A DNA stretch of 64,000 bases from Aquimarina algicola (lineage in GTDB: Bacteria; Bacteroidota; Bacteroidia; Flavobacteriales; Flavobacteriaceae). Below, in pieces: positions 1 through 10,151 of the stretch (its first letter is position 1; each line of letters starts with the position of its first letter). The translations under genes were made by a program, and so were the position numbers. The notes below the pieces were generated by a model that saw nothing but the letters and a program-made list of their open reading frames with translations, searched no databases and had not been told where the DNA came from. The stretch covers positions 1,178,001 to 1,242,000 of the forward strand of contig NZ_VFWZ01000002.1 of the NCBI RefSeq assembly GCF_006443095.1. Reading direction: 5' to 3'.

Positions 1-193
1 TATAAACTTTGTAGAAGGTAGGGATGAAAGAGCATACTAAAAAATTAAAAAACCGCGTTGTTAAAAATAGTTAATTTGTGTAGTTCAACAAGTATTTTGA
101 CCTTTCATCTAAAACATTTTCTAACAATGAAATAAGGTTCTATATTAGCAGAGCCATAGCATAAGTAGGTTAAGTTCATGGTAGATTTGGGGC

Positions 194-222
194 AAAAAAA
201 GGTGGATTCTCCACCTTTTTTT
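194..222 (+). terminator. Intrinsic terminator, possibly bidirectional
   Basis: A perfect 6-bp stem GGTGGA/TCCACC with a TTC loop (201-215) is preceded by seven A and followed by seven T, so it could stop transcription from either side. No gene upstream of it is visible in the window. Confidence 0.7.
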
Positions 223-263
223 ATTTTATAATACTTTCTCTTCATTCAAAAAGTCTAGAAAAT

Positions 264-298
264 AAAAAAAGCCGTAATATAAACATATTACGACTTTC
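264..298 (-). terminator. Intrinsic terminator of the superoxide dismutase gene
   Basis: The arms CGTAATAT (273-280) and ATATTACG (285-292) pair perfectly around a 4-nt loop. Read on the minus strand the stem is followed by GGC and a run of T. It lies about 40 nt past the sod stop codon. Confidence 0.7.
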
Positions 299-335
299 TC
301 AGTTTTAACTATTTTATTTACTTATAGTATATGTC

Positions 336-944
336 TTATTTTCCTTGAGCGTATCTGCTGGATACTTCGTTCCAATCTATTACACTAAAAAATGCAGAAA
401 TATAATCAGGACGACGATTCTGATAATTAAGATAATATGCATGTTCCCAAACATCTAATCCTAAAATCGGAGTACCTGCACAGCCAGTATTCGGCATTAA
501 TGGATTATCTTGATTTGGAGTAGAACACACTTCTACCTTTCCTCCTTGTTGAACACATAACCAAGCCCAACCAGAACCAAATCTTGTTGCTGCTGCTTTA
601 GCAAATGCATCTTTAAAAGCATCAAAAGAACCAAACGCTGCATTTATAGCCTCTGCAAGTTCTCCTGTAGGTGTGCCTCCACCATTTGGAGACATTACTT
701 CCCAAAACAGACTGTGATTATAATACCCTCCACCATTATTTCTAACAGCCATATTAGACATATCAAGATTGATAAGGATATTTTCTATTGTTTTACCTTC
801 TAGATCGGTCCCTTCTATTGCAGCATTTAGTTTGTTTGTATATCCTGCATGATGTTTGTCATGGTGTATTTCCATGGTACGTGCATCTATATGAGGTTCT
901 AATGCATCAAAGGCATAGTTTAATTTTGGCAATTCAAATGACAT
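336..944 (-). CDS. sodA: Superoxide dismutase, Fe/Mn family, Mn-like
   Basis: Cytosolic superoxide dismutase of 202 residues, the usual length, converting superoxide to oxygen and hydrogen peroxide. The four metal ligands are visible as H27, H77, D164 and H168, the last two in the motif DVWEHAYY. The [11 protein letters not shown] region and a glutamine near 145 in the STPNQD segment resemble the Mn enzyme more than the Fe enzyme, but metal choice cannot be settled by eye. The start is an ATG at 944. It is transcribed alone and ends at a clear terminator. No signal peptide is present. Confidence 0.95.
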   Translation of the reverse strand: MSFELPKLNYAFDALEPHIDARTMEIHHDKHHAGYTNKLNAAIEGTDLEGKTIENILINLDMSNMAVRNNGGGYYNHSLFWEVMSPNGGGTPTGELAEAINAAFGSFDAFKDAFAKAAATRFGSGWAWLCVQQGGKVEVCSTPNQDNPLMPNTGCAGTPILGLDVWEHAYYLNYQNRRPDYISAFFSVIDWNEVSSRYAQGK

Positions 945-1078
945 AATTTTCGTTATTTATGTGAGTAAAAATATAAATGACACCAAATTTAACAATTAGT
1001 ACTGATGAATAAAAATTTCTGATTGTTATATATTAATTAAATCTAAATAGGATTTACGAGATTTAAATGCTTCGTGAG

Positions 1079-1110
1079 CTTGCTCCAAAAGTAGTTGACT
1101 TTTATATTTG
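1079..1110 (+). promoter_or_regulatory. Probable Bacteroidota-type promoter for the AddA-like gene
   Basis: A perfect -7 element TATATTTG (TAnnTTTG) lies at 1103-1110. A weak -33 element CTTG lies at 1079-1082, with a spacing of 20 nt. It is about 55 nt upstream of the TTG start of the helicase-nuclease gene. Confidence 0.5.
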
Positions 1111-1165
1111 CCTTATAATAGCAACAACACAACATCTTGTTTTAGTATTTTAGTAAAAAAAAGAA

Positions 1166-4100
1166 TTGAACTCTACTATCGCCTTTACCATATATAATGC
1201 TGCTGCAGGAGCCGGCAAAACATATACTCTTGTAAAAGCTTATCTCATTACGTTGCTAAAAGGAGAATTTAAAGATAGTTACAAAAATATCCTTGCGATT
1301 ACCTTTACTAACAAAGCAGTCGCAGAAATGAAAACAAGAGTTATAGAAAGCCTTGTAGGATTAAGTCAGCCCAATACTCTAAGTAGTTACCAAGAATTAC
1401 TTGACGATTTAATAAATGAAACTAAAATCCCTGAACAGAAATTAAAACACAAAGCTGATCAAATTCTAAAAAGCATTTTACACAACTATGCTGCTTTCGA
1501 TATTGTAACTATAGATACTTTTACACATAGAGTTATTAGAACATTTGCATATGATCTTGGAATTCCTATGAATTTTGAAATTGAAATGGATTCTGAATCT
1601 CTGGTTGAAGAAGCTGTAGATAGTGTAATCGCTAAAATTGGCATAGACAAAGAGCTTACTTCTTTGATTATAGACTTTGCAATAAGTAAACTCGAAGAGG
1701 ATAAAAGCTGGGATATTTCTATAGAGTTAAATAAAGTTGCCAAATTACTATTCAGCGAAAATGACAAAAAACATCTAGACAAACTTTCTGATAAAAAAAT
1801 TATTGATTTTGAAAATTTAAAGAAAAGTTTGATCCAAAAAAAAGATCAAAATAAAAAAACAATAATAACGACATCAGAAAACACTCTTACACGCATTAAA
1901 AATCAAGGAATCGATTTTTCAGACTTTACCAGAGGCTCTATCCCAAAACATTTTCAGAAACTTGCTCAGGGAGAAACAAAGATAGATTTCACAAAGACCA
2001 AGTGGATGCAAGACATAACCACTACTGATTTTTACAACAAAAGCCTGGATCAAACCAAAAAGCAATCTATTGATATGATTCGTAATGAAATAGAATATGC
2101 TTTTAATGAAACAAAGAAAGAGATCATACAACTCGATTTTTATCAAAACATTATAAAAAACCTAACTCCTCTTTCTATACTTAATACCATTAACCAAGAA
2201 TTAGCTGCAATAAAAAAAGAGAGAAGGGTTTTATTAATATCAGAATTCAACACTATTATAAGCAGTGCAATAAAAAACCAACCTGCTCCCTTTATTTATG
2301 AAAGATTAGGAGAGCGTTATCGAGATTATTTTATTGATGAATTTCAAGACACTTCAGAATTACAATGGAACAATATAATACCTCTTGTTGATAATGCGGT
2401 ATCTTCTGAAACACTGAGTGGTAAAAGAGGTCAAATCACTATTGTTGGGGATGCCAAACAAGCTATTTATAGGTGGAGAGGCGGCAAAGCTGAGCAATTT
2501 ATCAATTTGTTTTCAGGACACAATCCTTTTTCTATAGAAGAAAAACAAACACTTAATTTACCTAAAAACTATAGAAGTCATGAAGAAGTCATAAAATTCA
2601 ACAATGACTTTTTTACATTTCTATCAAATGATTTTAGCAATCTACAGCATCAAGAATTATATAAAATAGGAAATCAACAAGAAACCAATTCAAAAACTGG
2701 GGGGTATGTTAATATCTCTTTTATAGAAGCAAAAAACACTACTCAAGAAAATGAAATGTATCCTGAAAAAGTATATCATTCTATTCTTGATTTAAGCAAT
2801 AAAGGATATAAGCTCAATGAAATATGCATCATTGTAAGGAAACAAAAAGAAGGAGCATTTATCGCCGACTATCTTACTGAAAAAGGAATTTCTATTATTT
2901 CTTCAGAAACATTATTAATAAAAAACGCTCCAGAGGTTGCATTTATCATTGATATATTGACTTGGAATATCTATCCTGAAAATTTATTATCCAAAATCAA
3001 CATTCTGCATTTTTTAGTAGATCGCTTTAATATCAAAGATAAACATAGTTTTCTTGAAGAGATGACCAGCTCTAAGAAGGAATCATTTTCAATAGCTTTA
3101 AAAAGTTACGGGATCACATTTAATTTCAACCTACTTACATTAAAACCTGTTTATGATGCTGTAGAATATATTATTTCTTCTTTTGGTCTTGCTGATCATG
3201 CAAAAGCATATATACAGTTCTTTTTGGACGTCGTATTTTCTTTTACACAAAAACATACAGAGAGTACAACTGGTTTTCTTTCATATTGGAACACCAAAAA
3301 AGAGAAACTAAGTATTGTTGCTCCAAAAACAGAGCACGCTATACAAATCATGACGATACACAAAGCAAAAGGATTAGAATTCCCTTGTGTAATATATCCA
3401 TATGCAGACATAAATATTTATGAAGAAATAGAACCAAAAACATGGATTACCATCAACAAAGACCATAATCATAACTTTGAAGAAGCGTTTATCAACTACA
3501 ATAAAAAAATATCAGACTACAACACTCACGGCAATGAAATCGTTTTACAGAGACAATCTCAATTAGAATTAGACAATATCAATCTTCTTTATGTGGTATT
3601 AACAAGAGCCAAAGAACAATTATATATTATTTCAAATGTAAAGCTAAACGCCAGAAAAGAGAAAAACCCTAATAGGTTCTCGGGCAAGCTCATTGCATAT
3701 TTAGAGTATCTAGGAAAATGGAATTCAGAAATCACAACATATGAGTTTGGAAGCTCTAAAAAATGTAGTACCTCTCAAAATAATGAAAAAGAATCATCAA
3801 AAGTAATTCAACTATCGACACGTAAGAATTATCTAAATCAATATAAGGTATATATTTCAACAAACTCTGGAAAGCTTTGGGATACTACTCAACAAAATGC
3901 AATTGAAAAAGGTAATTTGATTCATGAACTCATGGCTTCTATAAAAACGAAAGATGATATAAATTTTGTCGTTAATGAAGCTTTTCATATCGGAAAAATT
4001 ACTTCAACAGAAAAAGAAACCCTTTTAAAAGACATCAGTAATGTTATTAATCACCCTGAACTTTATAAATATTTTGCTATCGACAACAAAATATATAATG

Positions 4101-4321
4101 AAAGAGAGATAATGGCAAATGGCGTTGTATTCAGACCAGATCGAATAATAGTAGACAAAGAAAATACCACCACAATAATCGACTATAAAACAGGCGATTA
4201 CAAAGATTCTCATGCTCGACAGATACGAGAATATGGTATTTTTTTAGAACAAATGGGACATAACCTCAAGCATAGTATTCTTATTTACTTCAATGATCAT
4301 ATTACCTTAAAACATATATAA
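1166..4321 (+). CDS. AddA-like UvrD-family helicase-nuclease
   Basis: Subunit of a double-strand-break resection enzyme of the AddAB/RecBCD class (1051 residues). The N-terminal part has a Walker A motif AGAGKT at 14-19 and a helicase motif DEFQDTSELQW near 391, followed by the UvrD motif series up to the LLYVVLTRAKEQLY segment. The C-terminal part carries a PD-(D/E)XK nuclease: H920 in GNLIHEL, D992 in RPDRI, and D1006 with K1008 in IIDYKTG. The reading frame begins with TTG at 1166, since no ATG fits before the Walker A motif. The AddB-like partner is at 6136-8871, separated only by an ompA gene. The family assignment is firm; the name AddA is an inference from the nuclease plus partner. 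Confidence 0.9.
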   Translation: MNSTIAFTIYNAAAGAGKTYTLVKAYLITLLKGEFKDSYKNILAITFTNKAVAEMKTRVIESLVGLSQPNTLSSYQELLDDLINETKIPEQKLKHKADQILKSILHNYAAFDIVTIDTFTHRVIRTFAYDLGIPMNFEIEMDSESLVEEAVDSVIAKIGIDKELTSLIIDFAISKLEEDKSWDISIELNKVAKLLFSENDKKHLDKLSDKKIIDFENLKKSLIQKKDQNKKTIITTSENTLTRIKNQGIDFSDFTRGSIPKHFQKLAQGETKIDFTKTKWMQDITTTDFYNKSLDQTKKQSIDMIRNEIEYAFNETKKEIIQLDFYQNIIKNLTPLSILNTINQELAAIKKERRVLLISEFNTIISSAIKNQPAPFIYERLGERYRDYFIDEFQDTSELQWNNIIPLVDNAVSSETLSGKRGQITIVGDAKQAIYRWRGGKAEQFINLFSGHNPFSIEEKQTLNLPKNYRSHEEVIKFNNDFFTFLSNDFSNLQHQELYKIGNQQETNSKTGGYVNISFIEAKNTTQENEMYPEKVYHSILDLSNKGYKLNEICIIVRKQKEGAFIADYLTEKGISIISSETLLIKNAPEVAFIIDILTWNIYPENLLSKINILHFLVDRFNIKDKHSFLEEMTSSKKESFSIALKSYGITFNFNLLTLKPVYDAVEYIISSFGLADHAKAYIQFFLDVVFSFTQKHTESTTGFLSYWNTKKEKLSIVAPKTEHAIQIMTIHKAKGLEFPCVIYPYADINIYEEIEPKTWITINKDHNHNFEEAFINYNKKISDYNTHGNEIVLQRQSQLELDNINLLYVVLTRAKEQLYIISNVKLNARKEKNPNRFSGKLIAYLEYLGKWNSEITTYEFGSSKKCSTSQNNEKESSKVIQLSTRKNYLNQYKVYISTNSGKLWDTTQQNAIEKGNLIHELMASIKTKDDINFVVNEAFHIGKITSTEKETLLKDISNVINHPELYKYFAIDNKIYNEREIMANGVVFRPDRIIVDKENTTTIIDYKTGDYKDSHARQIREYGIFLEQMGHNLKHSILIYFNDHITLKHI

Positions 4322-4540
4322 ATAAGCTTTTATTTTTACAATTACTAAAAGAAATATAAGGATAAAAGGTAATTTTATCTTATAATTGTATCATAATTGT
4401 TGATATAAACGTTATATATTTTTCTGAAAAAGGTTAAAATATTAGTTTTTTTTCATTAAAAAAGAGCCAAAAAAAAACTTTAAAAAGCCTGAAAACAGCC
4501 ATGTTTACTGGGCTGTTAAGAAAAATTTATTAGATTTATC

Positions 4541-4571
4541 TTTGACAGTTATGTTTAACATATTACATTTG
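4541..4571 (+). promoter_or_regulatory. Consensus Bacteroidota promoter of ompA
   Basis: TTTG at 4541-4544 is followed after exactly 19 nt by TACATTTG at 4564-4571, a match to the TTTG-N19-TAnnTTTG consensus. The ATG of the OmpA gene lies 34 nt downstream. This is the best promoter match in the window and fits a highly expressed outer-membrane protein. Confidence 0.8.
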
Positions 4572-4605
4572 CTCTAATTAACACTTAAAAATTAAATTAT
4601 TGAAT

Positions 4606-6000
4606 ATGAAACATCTTAGCAGATTTTTAGCGGCTTCGTTACTCGTACTAGGACTTAGTACTGCGAATGCACAAGATGAAAACAATCCTTGGGCGGTTTC
4701 TATAGGTATCAATGCCGTTGATGTCTTTCCTACTGGAGGAGATCTGATGAATCAAGGGGAAATTTTTGAAGAATTTTTTAATGCTAATCAAAATTGGAAT
4801 ATTCTTCCATCTGTTTCTACAGTATCTGTTGGTAGATATATAGGAGACGGATTTTCTTTCACTGCAACGGGATCTGTTAACCAAATAGATAAGTTTGGAG
4901 AACTTCCTGATGGAACTGAAGTAAGAGTAGACGATTTATCATACTACGCTCTTGATGGTAGAATTAGCTACAGCTTCAAAAATGTATTAAACACAGGTTG
5001 GTTTGACCCTTACTTAGGTGTAGGTGGTGGTTACACTTGGGTAGATGAATTAGGTGCTGGAACTTTAAACGGTTCTTTAGGATTTAATTTCTGGCTTACA
5101 GAAAACTTAGCACTTAATCTGCAGTCTACTTACAAGCACGTATTTGAAGACTACGAAACTGGAAGCTACCCTCCAACTCATTTCCAACACTCTGCAGGAA
5201 TCACTTTTGCTTTCGGAGGAAAAGATACTGATGGTGATGGTGTTTATGATAAAGATGACGAATGTCCTGAAGTACCAGGTTTAGAAGAATTCAACGGATG
5301 TCCTGATACTGATGGTGACGGAATTACTGATGCTAAAGATGATTGTCCAGATACTGCAGGTACTGCAGAATTCAACGGATGTCCTGATACAGATGGTGAC
5401 GGTGTAGCAGATCCTAAAGATGATTGTCCTACTGAAGCTGGTCTACCTGAATTAAACGGTTGTCCTGATGCTGACGGTGATGGAATCGCAGATGGTAAAG
5501 ATGGTTGTCCAAACGAAGCTGGTCCTGCTTCTAACAACGGATGTCCTTACCAAGATAAAGATGGTGACGGTGTATTAGATAAAGACGATAACTGTCCAGA
5601 TGTTGCTGGTACTGTTGCAAACAACGGTTGTCCTGAAGTAACTGAAGAAGTACAGAAAACTCTTAATGACTATGCTAAGACTATCTTATTTGACTCTGGT
5701 AAATCTACAATCAAATCAGAATCTAACAAAGTTCTTGGAGATATCATCGCAATCTTAAAAGAGTATCCTAATGCTAAATTTACAGTAGAAGGTCACACTG
5801 ATAGCGTTGGTAGTGAAAAATTAAACCAGAGATTATCTGACTCTAGAGCAAACTCTGTTAAAAACTACTTAACAGAAAATGGTATAGATCAATTTAGATT
5901 ATCTGCTGTAGGTTATGGAGAAAGCAGACCTATCTCTTCTAACAAAACTAGAAAAGGTAGAGCAGATAACAGACGTGTAGAGATTAACTTAGTTAAGTAA
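4606..6000 (+). CDS. OmpA-family outer-membrane protein with thrombospondin-3 repeats
   Basis: Outer-membrane protein that anchors the envelope to peptidoglycan (464 residues from the chosen ATG; an in-frame TTG 6 nt upstream is less likely). A signal peptide ends in TANAQ near residue 22. Residues about 23-205 form an eight-stranded-barrel-like domain. Residues about 206-344 hold repeated calcium-binding segments of the type DTDGDGVxDxxDxCP, as in thrombospondin type 3. Residues about 359-464 are the OmpA C-terminal domain with the peptidoglycan-binding stretch [10 protein letters not shown] and the final NRRVEI motif. It has its own promoter and terminator, so it is a separate transcript although it splits the add gene pair. 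Confidence 0.93.
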   Translation: MKHLSRFLAASLLVLGLSTANAQDENNPWAVSIGINAVDVFPTGGDLMNQGEIFEEFFNANQNWNILPSVSTVSVGRYIGDGFSFTATGSVNQIDKFGELPDGTEVRVDDLSYYALDGRISYSFKNVLNTGWFDPYLGVGGGYTWVDELGAGTLNGSLGFNFWLTENLALNLQSTYKHVFEDYETGSYPPTHFQHSAGITFAFGGKDTDGDGVYDKDDECPEVPGLEEFNGCPDTDGDGITDAKDDCPDTAGTAEFNGCPDTDGDGVADPKDDCPTEAGLPELNGCPDADGDGIADGKDGCPNEAGPASNNGCPYQDKDGDGVLDKDDNCPDVAGTVANNGCPEVTEEVQKTLNDYAKTILFDSGKSTIKSESNKVLGDIIAILKEYPNAKFTVEGHTDSVGSEKLNQRLSDSRANSVKNYLTENGIDQFRLSAVGYGESRPISSNKTRKGRADNRRVEINLVK

Positions 6001-6024
6001 TCTAAAACACTTATAATATTAAGA

Positions 6025-6054
6025 AAGCGTCCAGAGAAATCTGGACGTTTTTTT
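6025..6054 (+). terminator. Intrinsic terminator of ompA
   Basis: The perfect stem CGTCCAG/CTGGACG (6028-6034 and 6041-6047) has a 6-nt loop and is followed by seven T. Confidence 0.9.
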
Positions 6055-6135
6055 ATGCCTTAATTTTAAAATCATATAAAATACAACACTACTTCTCAAG
6101 ACTTTTCTATCTTTAAAAAATAAAAACACAAACAT

Positions 6136-8871
6136 TTGAAAAGCTTTCTCAAAGAAGTAATAATAGATCTACACAACAACGATACAACTATTAGTGATCT
6201 TATTTTTATAGTTCCTAGTAAAAGAGCAGGTCTTTTTCTTAAAAAAGAACTATTAGCCATGTATCCGAATCGCGTCTTTTTTGCTCCACTAATCTACAGC
6301 ATAGAAGAATTCATTGTAGAGCTGTCGGGTTTGAGACAAATAGATAATACACAGACACTATTCGAATTTTATGAAACGTATTTAAATACCCATACACATC
6401 TTCCTAAAGAAGATTTTGAAACTTTTAGTACTTGGGCTCAAACACTTATATACGATTTTAATGAAATTGATAGATATTGTATTGATCACAAAAGCTTCTT
6501 CAATTATCTATCAGAAATACAAGATTTAAATCATTGGTCACTACAAAAAGAAAAAACTGATCTTGTAAAAAATTATATTCTATTTTGGGAAAATCTATTA
6601 GAATATTACACAAATTTCAAAAACAAACTCATTTCCAAAAAAATAGGCTATCAAGGTTTATTATATCGTAAAGCATCAGAAGACATAAAAAAATATATTA
6701 GTACTGCAAAAAAAACACATATTTTACTAGGGTTTAATGCCCTCAATAATGCAGAACAAACGATCTTCAAATCACTTCTAGAAACAAACCTTGCAAAATT
6801 ATACTGGGACGCAGATCATTTCTTTCTAGACAATCCGTATCATGAAGCATCTTTATTTCTTAGAAGTTACAAAAATCAATGGGAGTACTACAAGCAAAAT
6901 CCTTTTGAGTGGGTACAGAATAATTTCTCTCAAGAAAAAGATATTACGCTTTTGGGTGTACCCAAAAATATAGGGCAAGCAAAATCCGTAGGGCAACTTT
7001 TACAATCTATTGCTCCTACAGATATGGAAAAAACCGCCTTGGTACTCGCTGATGAAACATTATTGCAACCCCTACTTAACTCACTTCCCGGGACAGTTAA
7101 CGCAATCAACATTACAATGGGGTTACCTCTCAAAGAAGTTCCTATTGCTGCTTTCTTTGAATTACTATTTAACCTACATAAAACCTCAAGCCAGAGAGGT
7201 TTTTATCACAAGTCTGTAATAGAAATTCTAAATAGTTTACCTACCCGAAGACTCTTAGGCTTTTTTTCGCAAAAACTAATTTCTATAATCTCACGAGAAA
7301 ATATTGTTTATGTGACTTTACAAAAGCTTAAAGAAACAGCCTCTGATGCCGAAAAAGAAATTTTAAACCTATTATTCAATAATTGGACTGATGCGACAAA
7401 AGCTTTAACTAGCTGTAAAAAAATCATACTACAACTCAAAACCTGCCTTGATAAAGAAAAAAACGAATTAGAATTAGAGTATATATATCATTTTCATATA
7501 ATATTCAATAAAATTTTGGCTATAAATGAAGCCTACACATATATAAACACAATAGCATCGTTACATTCATTATATAAAGATATTTTAACAACAGAAACCC
7601 TTGACTTTTTGGGTGAACCTTTTAATGGATTACAAATCATGGGAATGCTAGAATCACGTTGCTTAGATTTTGATACCGTTATCATTACCTCTGTTAATGA
7701 AGGTATTCTACCGGCAGGAAAAAGCACAAATTCTTTTATACCTTATGATCTTAAAAGAGCCTATAATCTCCCAACATATAAAGAAAAGGATGCCATATAT
7801 ACGTATCATTTTTACAGACTGATTCAAAGAGCAAAAAAAGTATATCTTATCTATAATACAGAAGACGAAGGTGTTGCCGGTGGAGAAAAAAGTAGATTTT
7901 TGCTTCAATTAGAAATTGATAAACGACCTAATCATACCTTAAATAAATATATTGTTGCTACAGAAGTACCTAAACCTTCTAAACAATTACTACATGTTTA
8001 TAAAAATGAAAATATAGTAACAAAGTTGAAACAACTAGCCAATCATGGACTATCTCCTTCAGCCTTGACCTCTTATATAAGAAACCCGCTAGATTTTTAT
8101 TATAAATATGTTTTAGGCATTAATGAAGCAGATCAAGTCGAAGAGACTATTGCTGCCAATACACTAGGTACAGTAATACATAATACATTAGAAACATTTT
8201 ATAAGCCTTTAGAAAATAAAAACGTAACAATCAATGATCTCAAAAAAATGAAAGATCAGATTGATAACCAGCTTCAAAAAGAATTTAGACAAGAGTATTC
8301 TAATCTTAATATTACCCAAGGCAAAAATTTATTAATCTTTGAAGTTGCCAAACGATATATTTTCAATTTTCTTACCTCTGAAGAAGAGATATTAAAGAAA
8401 GGGTCAGAACTCAAAATAGTTTCTATAGAAAACAATCTAAAGGCAGAATTACATATCCCAGAACTAGGTACTCCTGTTTTTATCAAAGGAAAAGTAGATC
8501 GCATTGACATATTAGATGGGCAATTAAGGGTCATCGATTATAAAACAGGTAGAGTCACAAAAAATGAAACAATCATCATGGATTGGGATGCGACTATAGA
8601 AGATTATAAGTATAGCAAAGTCATACAAATTTTGGCTTACGCATATATGCAACAAACAAAGCACCCAATACAAGACTCATTTGTAGCAGGAATCATTTCT
8701 TTTAAAAATCTACAAGAGGGTTTTTTAAAATTTGGAACCAAAGAAAGCATACGAGGCAAAGTAAATTACGAAATTACGAATAGTATCTTTGAAGAATACC
8801 TACATCGACTAAAACAATTAATCTTAGAGATTTTTGATAGCAAAATTCCATTTATAGAAAAAGAAGTTTAA
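6136..8871 (+). CDS. AddB-like PD-(D/E)XK nuclease subunit
   Basis: Probable second subunit of the AddAB-type break-repair nuclease (911 residues). The N-terminal half looks like a degenerate UvrD-type helicase: the segment at about 25-40, VPSKRAGLFLKKEL, stands where a Walker A would be but lacks GxGKT. The C-terminal nuclease is intact, with H682 in GTVIHNTLE, D788 in KVDRID, and D801 with K803 in VIDYKTG, followed by the Q in KVIQILAYAY. The iron-sulfur cysteines that staple the AddB nuclease in Bacillus are missing: the position before the nuclease reads RNPLDFYY rather than CP, and no cysteines occur in the C-terminal tail. The start is TTG at 6136. A hydrolase gene follows after 1 nt. 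Confidence 0.85.
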   Translation: MKSFLKEVIIDLHNNDTTISDLIFIVPSKRAGLFLKKELLAMYPNRVFFAPLIYSIEEFIVELSGLRQIDNTQTLFEFYETYLNTHTHLPKEDFETFSTWAQTLIYDFNEIDRYCIDHKSFFNYLSEIQDLNHWSLQKEKTDLVKNYILFWENLLEYYTNFKNKLISKKIGYQGLLYRKASEDIKKYISTAKKTHILLGFNALNNAEQTIFKSLLETNLAKLYWDADHFFLDNPYHEASLFLRSYKNQWEYYKQNPFEWVQNNFSQEKDITLLGVPKNIGQAKSVGQLLQSIAPTDMEKTALVLADETLLQPLLNSLPGTVNAINITMGLPLKEVPIAAFFELLFNLHKTSSQRGFYHKSVIEILNSLPTRRLLGFFSQKLISIISRENIVYVTLQKLKETASDAEKEILNLLFNNWTDATKALTSCKKIILQLKTCLDKEKNELELEYIYHFHIIFNKILAINEAYTYINTIASLHSLYKDILTTETLDFLGEPFNGLQIMGMLESRCLDFDTVIITSVNEGILPAGKSTNSFIPYDLKRAYNLPTYKEKDAIYTYHFYRLIQRAKKVYLIYNTEDEGVAGGEKSRFLLQLEIDKRPNHTLNKYIVATEVPKPSKQLLHVYKNENIVTKLKQLANHGLSPSALTSYIRNPLDFYYKYVLGINEADQVEETIAANTLGTVIHNTLETFYKPLENKNVTINDLKKMKDQIDNQLQKEFRQEYSNLNITQGKNLLIFEVAKRYIFNFLTSEEEILKKGSELKIVSIENNLKAELHIPELGTPVFIKGKVDRIDILDGQLRVIDYKTGRVTKNETIIMDWDATIEDYKYSKVIQILAYAYMQQTKHPIQDSFVAGIISFKNLQEGFLKFGTKESIRGKVNYEITNSIFEEYLHRLKQLILEIFDSKIPFIEKEV

Positions 8872-8872
8872 A

Positions 8873-9721
8873 ATGATTGAAAGGAAAAAAAACATAATCA
8901 TCCAAGGACAACATGATAAACCTATATTAATAGATACTTTTTATAATAAAAATAGCACATCAAAACCAATCGTTATTTTTTGTCATGGGTACAAAGGATT
9001 CAAAGACTGGGGGGCATGGGATCTTGTTGCCGAGGCATTCGCTAATGCGGGATATTTCTTCATCAAATTCAACTTTTCGCACAATGGTGGTACAGTAAAC
9101 AAACCTATAGACTTTCCTGACTTAGAAGCTTTTGGACAAAACAATTACATAAAAGAACTAGATGACCTCGAAACGGTTATTGATTGGATTACAAGCATTG
9201 ATTCGCAATTTAAAAATGAAACCAATACTGCAAACATTAGTTTAATTGGGCATTCTAGAGGTGGTGGTATTACAATCATAAAAGCTTCAGAAGACTCAAG
9301 AATTTCAAAATTAATTACCTGGGCAAGTGTGTCTGACTTTAAAAAAAGGTTTCCAGAGAAACATAAAATAGAACAATGGGAAAAAGATGGGGTGATGTTT
9401 ATAGAAAATGGAAGAACAAAACAACAGATGCCTCACTATTTTCAATTTTATACTTCTTTTTTAGAAAATGAAAAAAGACTAACAATTTCAACATCAGTTT
9501 CAAAAATCAACATTCCATATTTAATTATTCATGGTAATCATGATCCAACCGTTACTATAGAAGAAGGAAAAAAAATACATAAGTTAACTCCCGAAAGCGA
9601 ATTATTCATAGTAGAAGGCGCTGATCATGTTTTTGGAGCAAAGCATCCATGGGATATGAATCGTTTATCTTCGGACTTAGAAAAAGTAACTCAAAAAACC
9701 ATCGATTTTATAGGCTTTTAA
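8873..9721 (+). CDS. Alpha/beta-fold hydrolase
   Basis: Cytosolic hydrolase of 282 residues with no signal peptide. The nucleophile elbow GHSRGG places Ser at 128, with probable triad partners D224 (GNHDPTV) and H252 (GADHVFG). The oxyanion region HGYKGFKDWG near 38-47 resembles dienelactone hydrolase or acyl-peptidase-like esterases. The ATG is 1 nt after the AddB-like stop codon, so translation is probably coupled, but a role in DNA repair is not implied. The substrate is unknown. Confidence 0.85.
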   Translation: MIERKKNIIIQGQHDKPILIDTFYNKNSTSKPIVIFCHGYKGFKDWGAWDLVAEAFANAGYFFIKFNFSHNGGTVNKPIDFPDLEAFGQNNYIKELDDLETVIDWITSIDSQFKNETNTANISLIGHSRGGGITIIKASEDSRISKLITWASVSDFKKRFPEKHKIEQWEKDGVMFIENGRTKQQMPHYFQFYTSFLENEKRLTISTSVSKINIPYLIIHGNHDPTVTIEEGKKIHKLTPESELFIVEGADHVFGAKHPWDMNRLSSDLEKVTQKTIDFIGF

Positions 9722-9778
9722 CACTTTCTTTTCTAAGAAACACAACAAATAATTATTTTTTTTCGTTTATTTGCTATA

Positions 9779-10069
9779 ATGAAGTATAATAAACAAATAC
9801 TCGCAACTGTATTTTTAGTATTCTTTGGTATCATACAATTGGCAGATTTACATATTCTAAGCCATGATGATGATTCTGGAGATACTGAGTGCGAAACTTG
9901 TGATTTTATTTCTAAACAACATCACGACGATTTTGTTTTTACTCATATAACTTTTACTCCAAAAGTTATTACAATACCTTTGAACATTGTTAAAATTTCT
10001 TATAGAAATTTAGATCATGATATTGTATCTATCTATACATTCCTAAACAAAGCCCCTCCCTTAGCTTAG
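9779..10069 (+). CDS. Small exported His/Asp/Cys-rich protein upstream of a TonB receptor
   Basis: Unrecognised 96-residue protein. Residues about 5-24 form a hydrophobic signal or anchor helix. A metal-binding-like segment follows: HDDDSGDTECETCDF, with a CxxC pair, and KQHHDD. The rest is beta-rich and ends in KAPPLA. It lies 82 nt upstream of the TonB receptor on the same strand. The position and the His/Asp/Cys-rich segment suggest periplasmic handling of a metal such as zinc or copper, which is inference only. Confidence 0.65.
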   Translation: MKYNKQILATVFLVFFGIIQLADLHILSHDDDSGDTECETCDFISKQHHDDFVFTHITFTPKVITIPLNIVKISYRNLDHDIVSIYTFLNKAPPLA

Positions 10070-10151
10070 TTATTATCTCACCTCTTTTAATTGACAACTC
10101 AACTATTAGTGAAAACCTACACTACTAGTTTACTCATTATTTATTTTACAA

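Larger units (their letters stand above)
1..335. other. Gene-free left edge of the window
   Basis: No convincing coding region is seen here. The stretch is very AT-rich and holds two hairpins, listed separately: one at about 201-215 and one at about 273-292. The first probably closes a plus-strand gene lying outside the window or acts in both directions, and the second closes the superoxide dismutase gene. Confidence 0.6.

Noticed and set aside
5244-5537. Long open frame antisense to the thrombospondin repeats of ompA
   Set aside because: It is a shadow of the repetitive GAT/GGT codons of the real gene and has only Pro/Ser repeats.
5221-5640. Tandem DNA repeats in ompA as a CRISPR or satellite
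   Set aside because: They are coding repeats for calcium-binding thrombospondin-3 segments, not identical DNA repeats with spacers.
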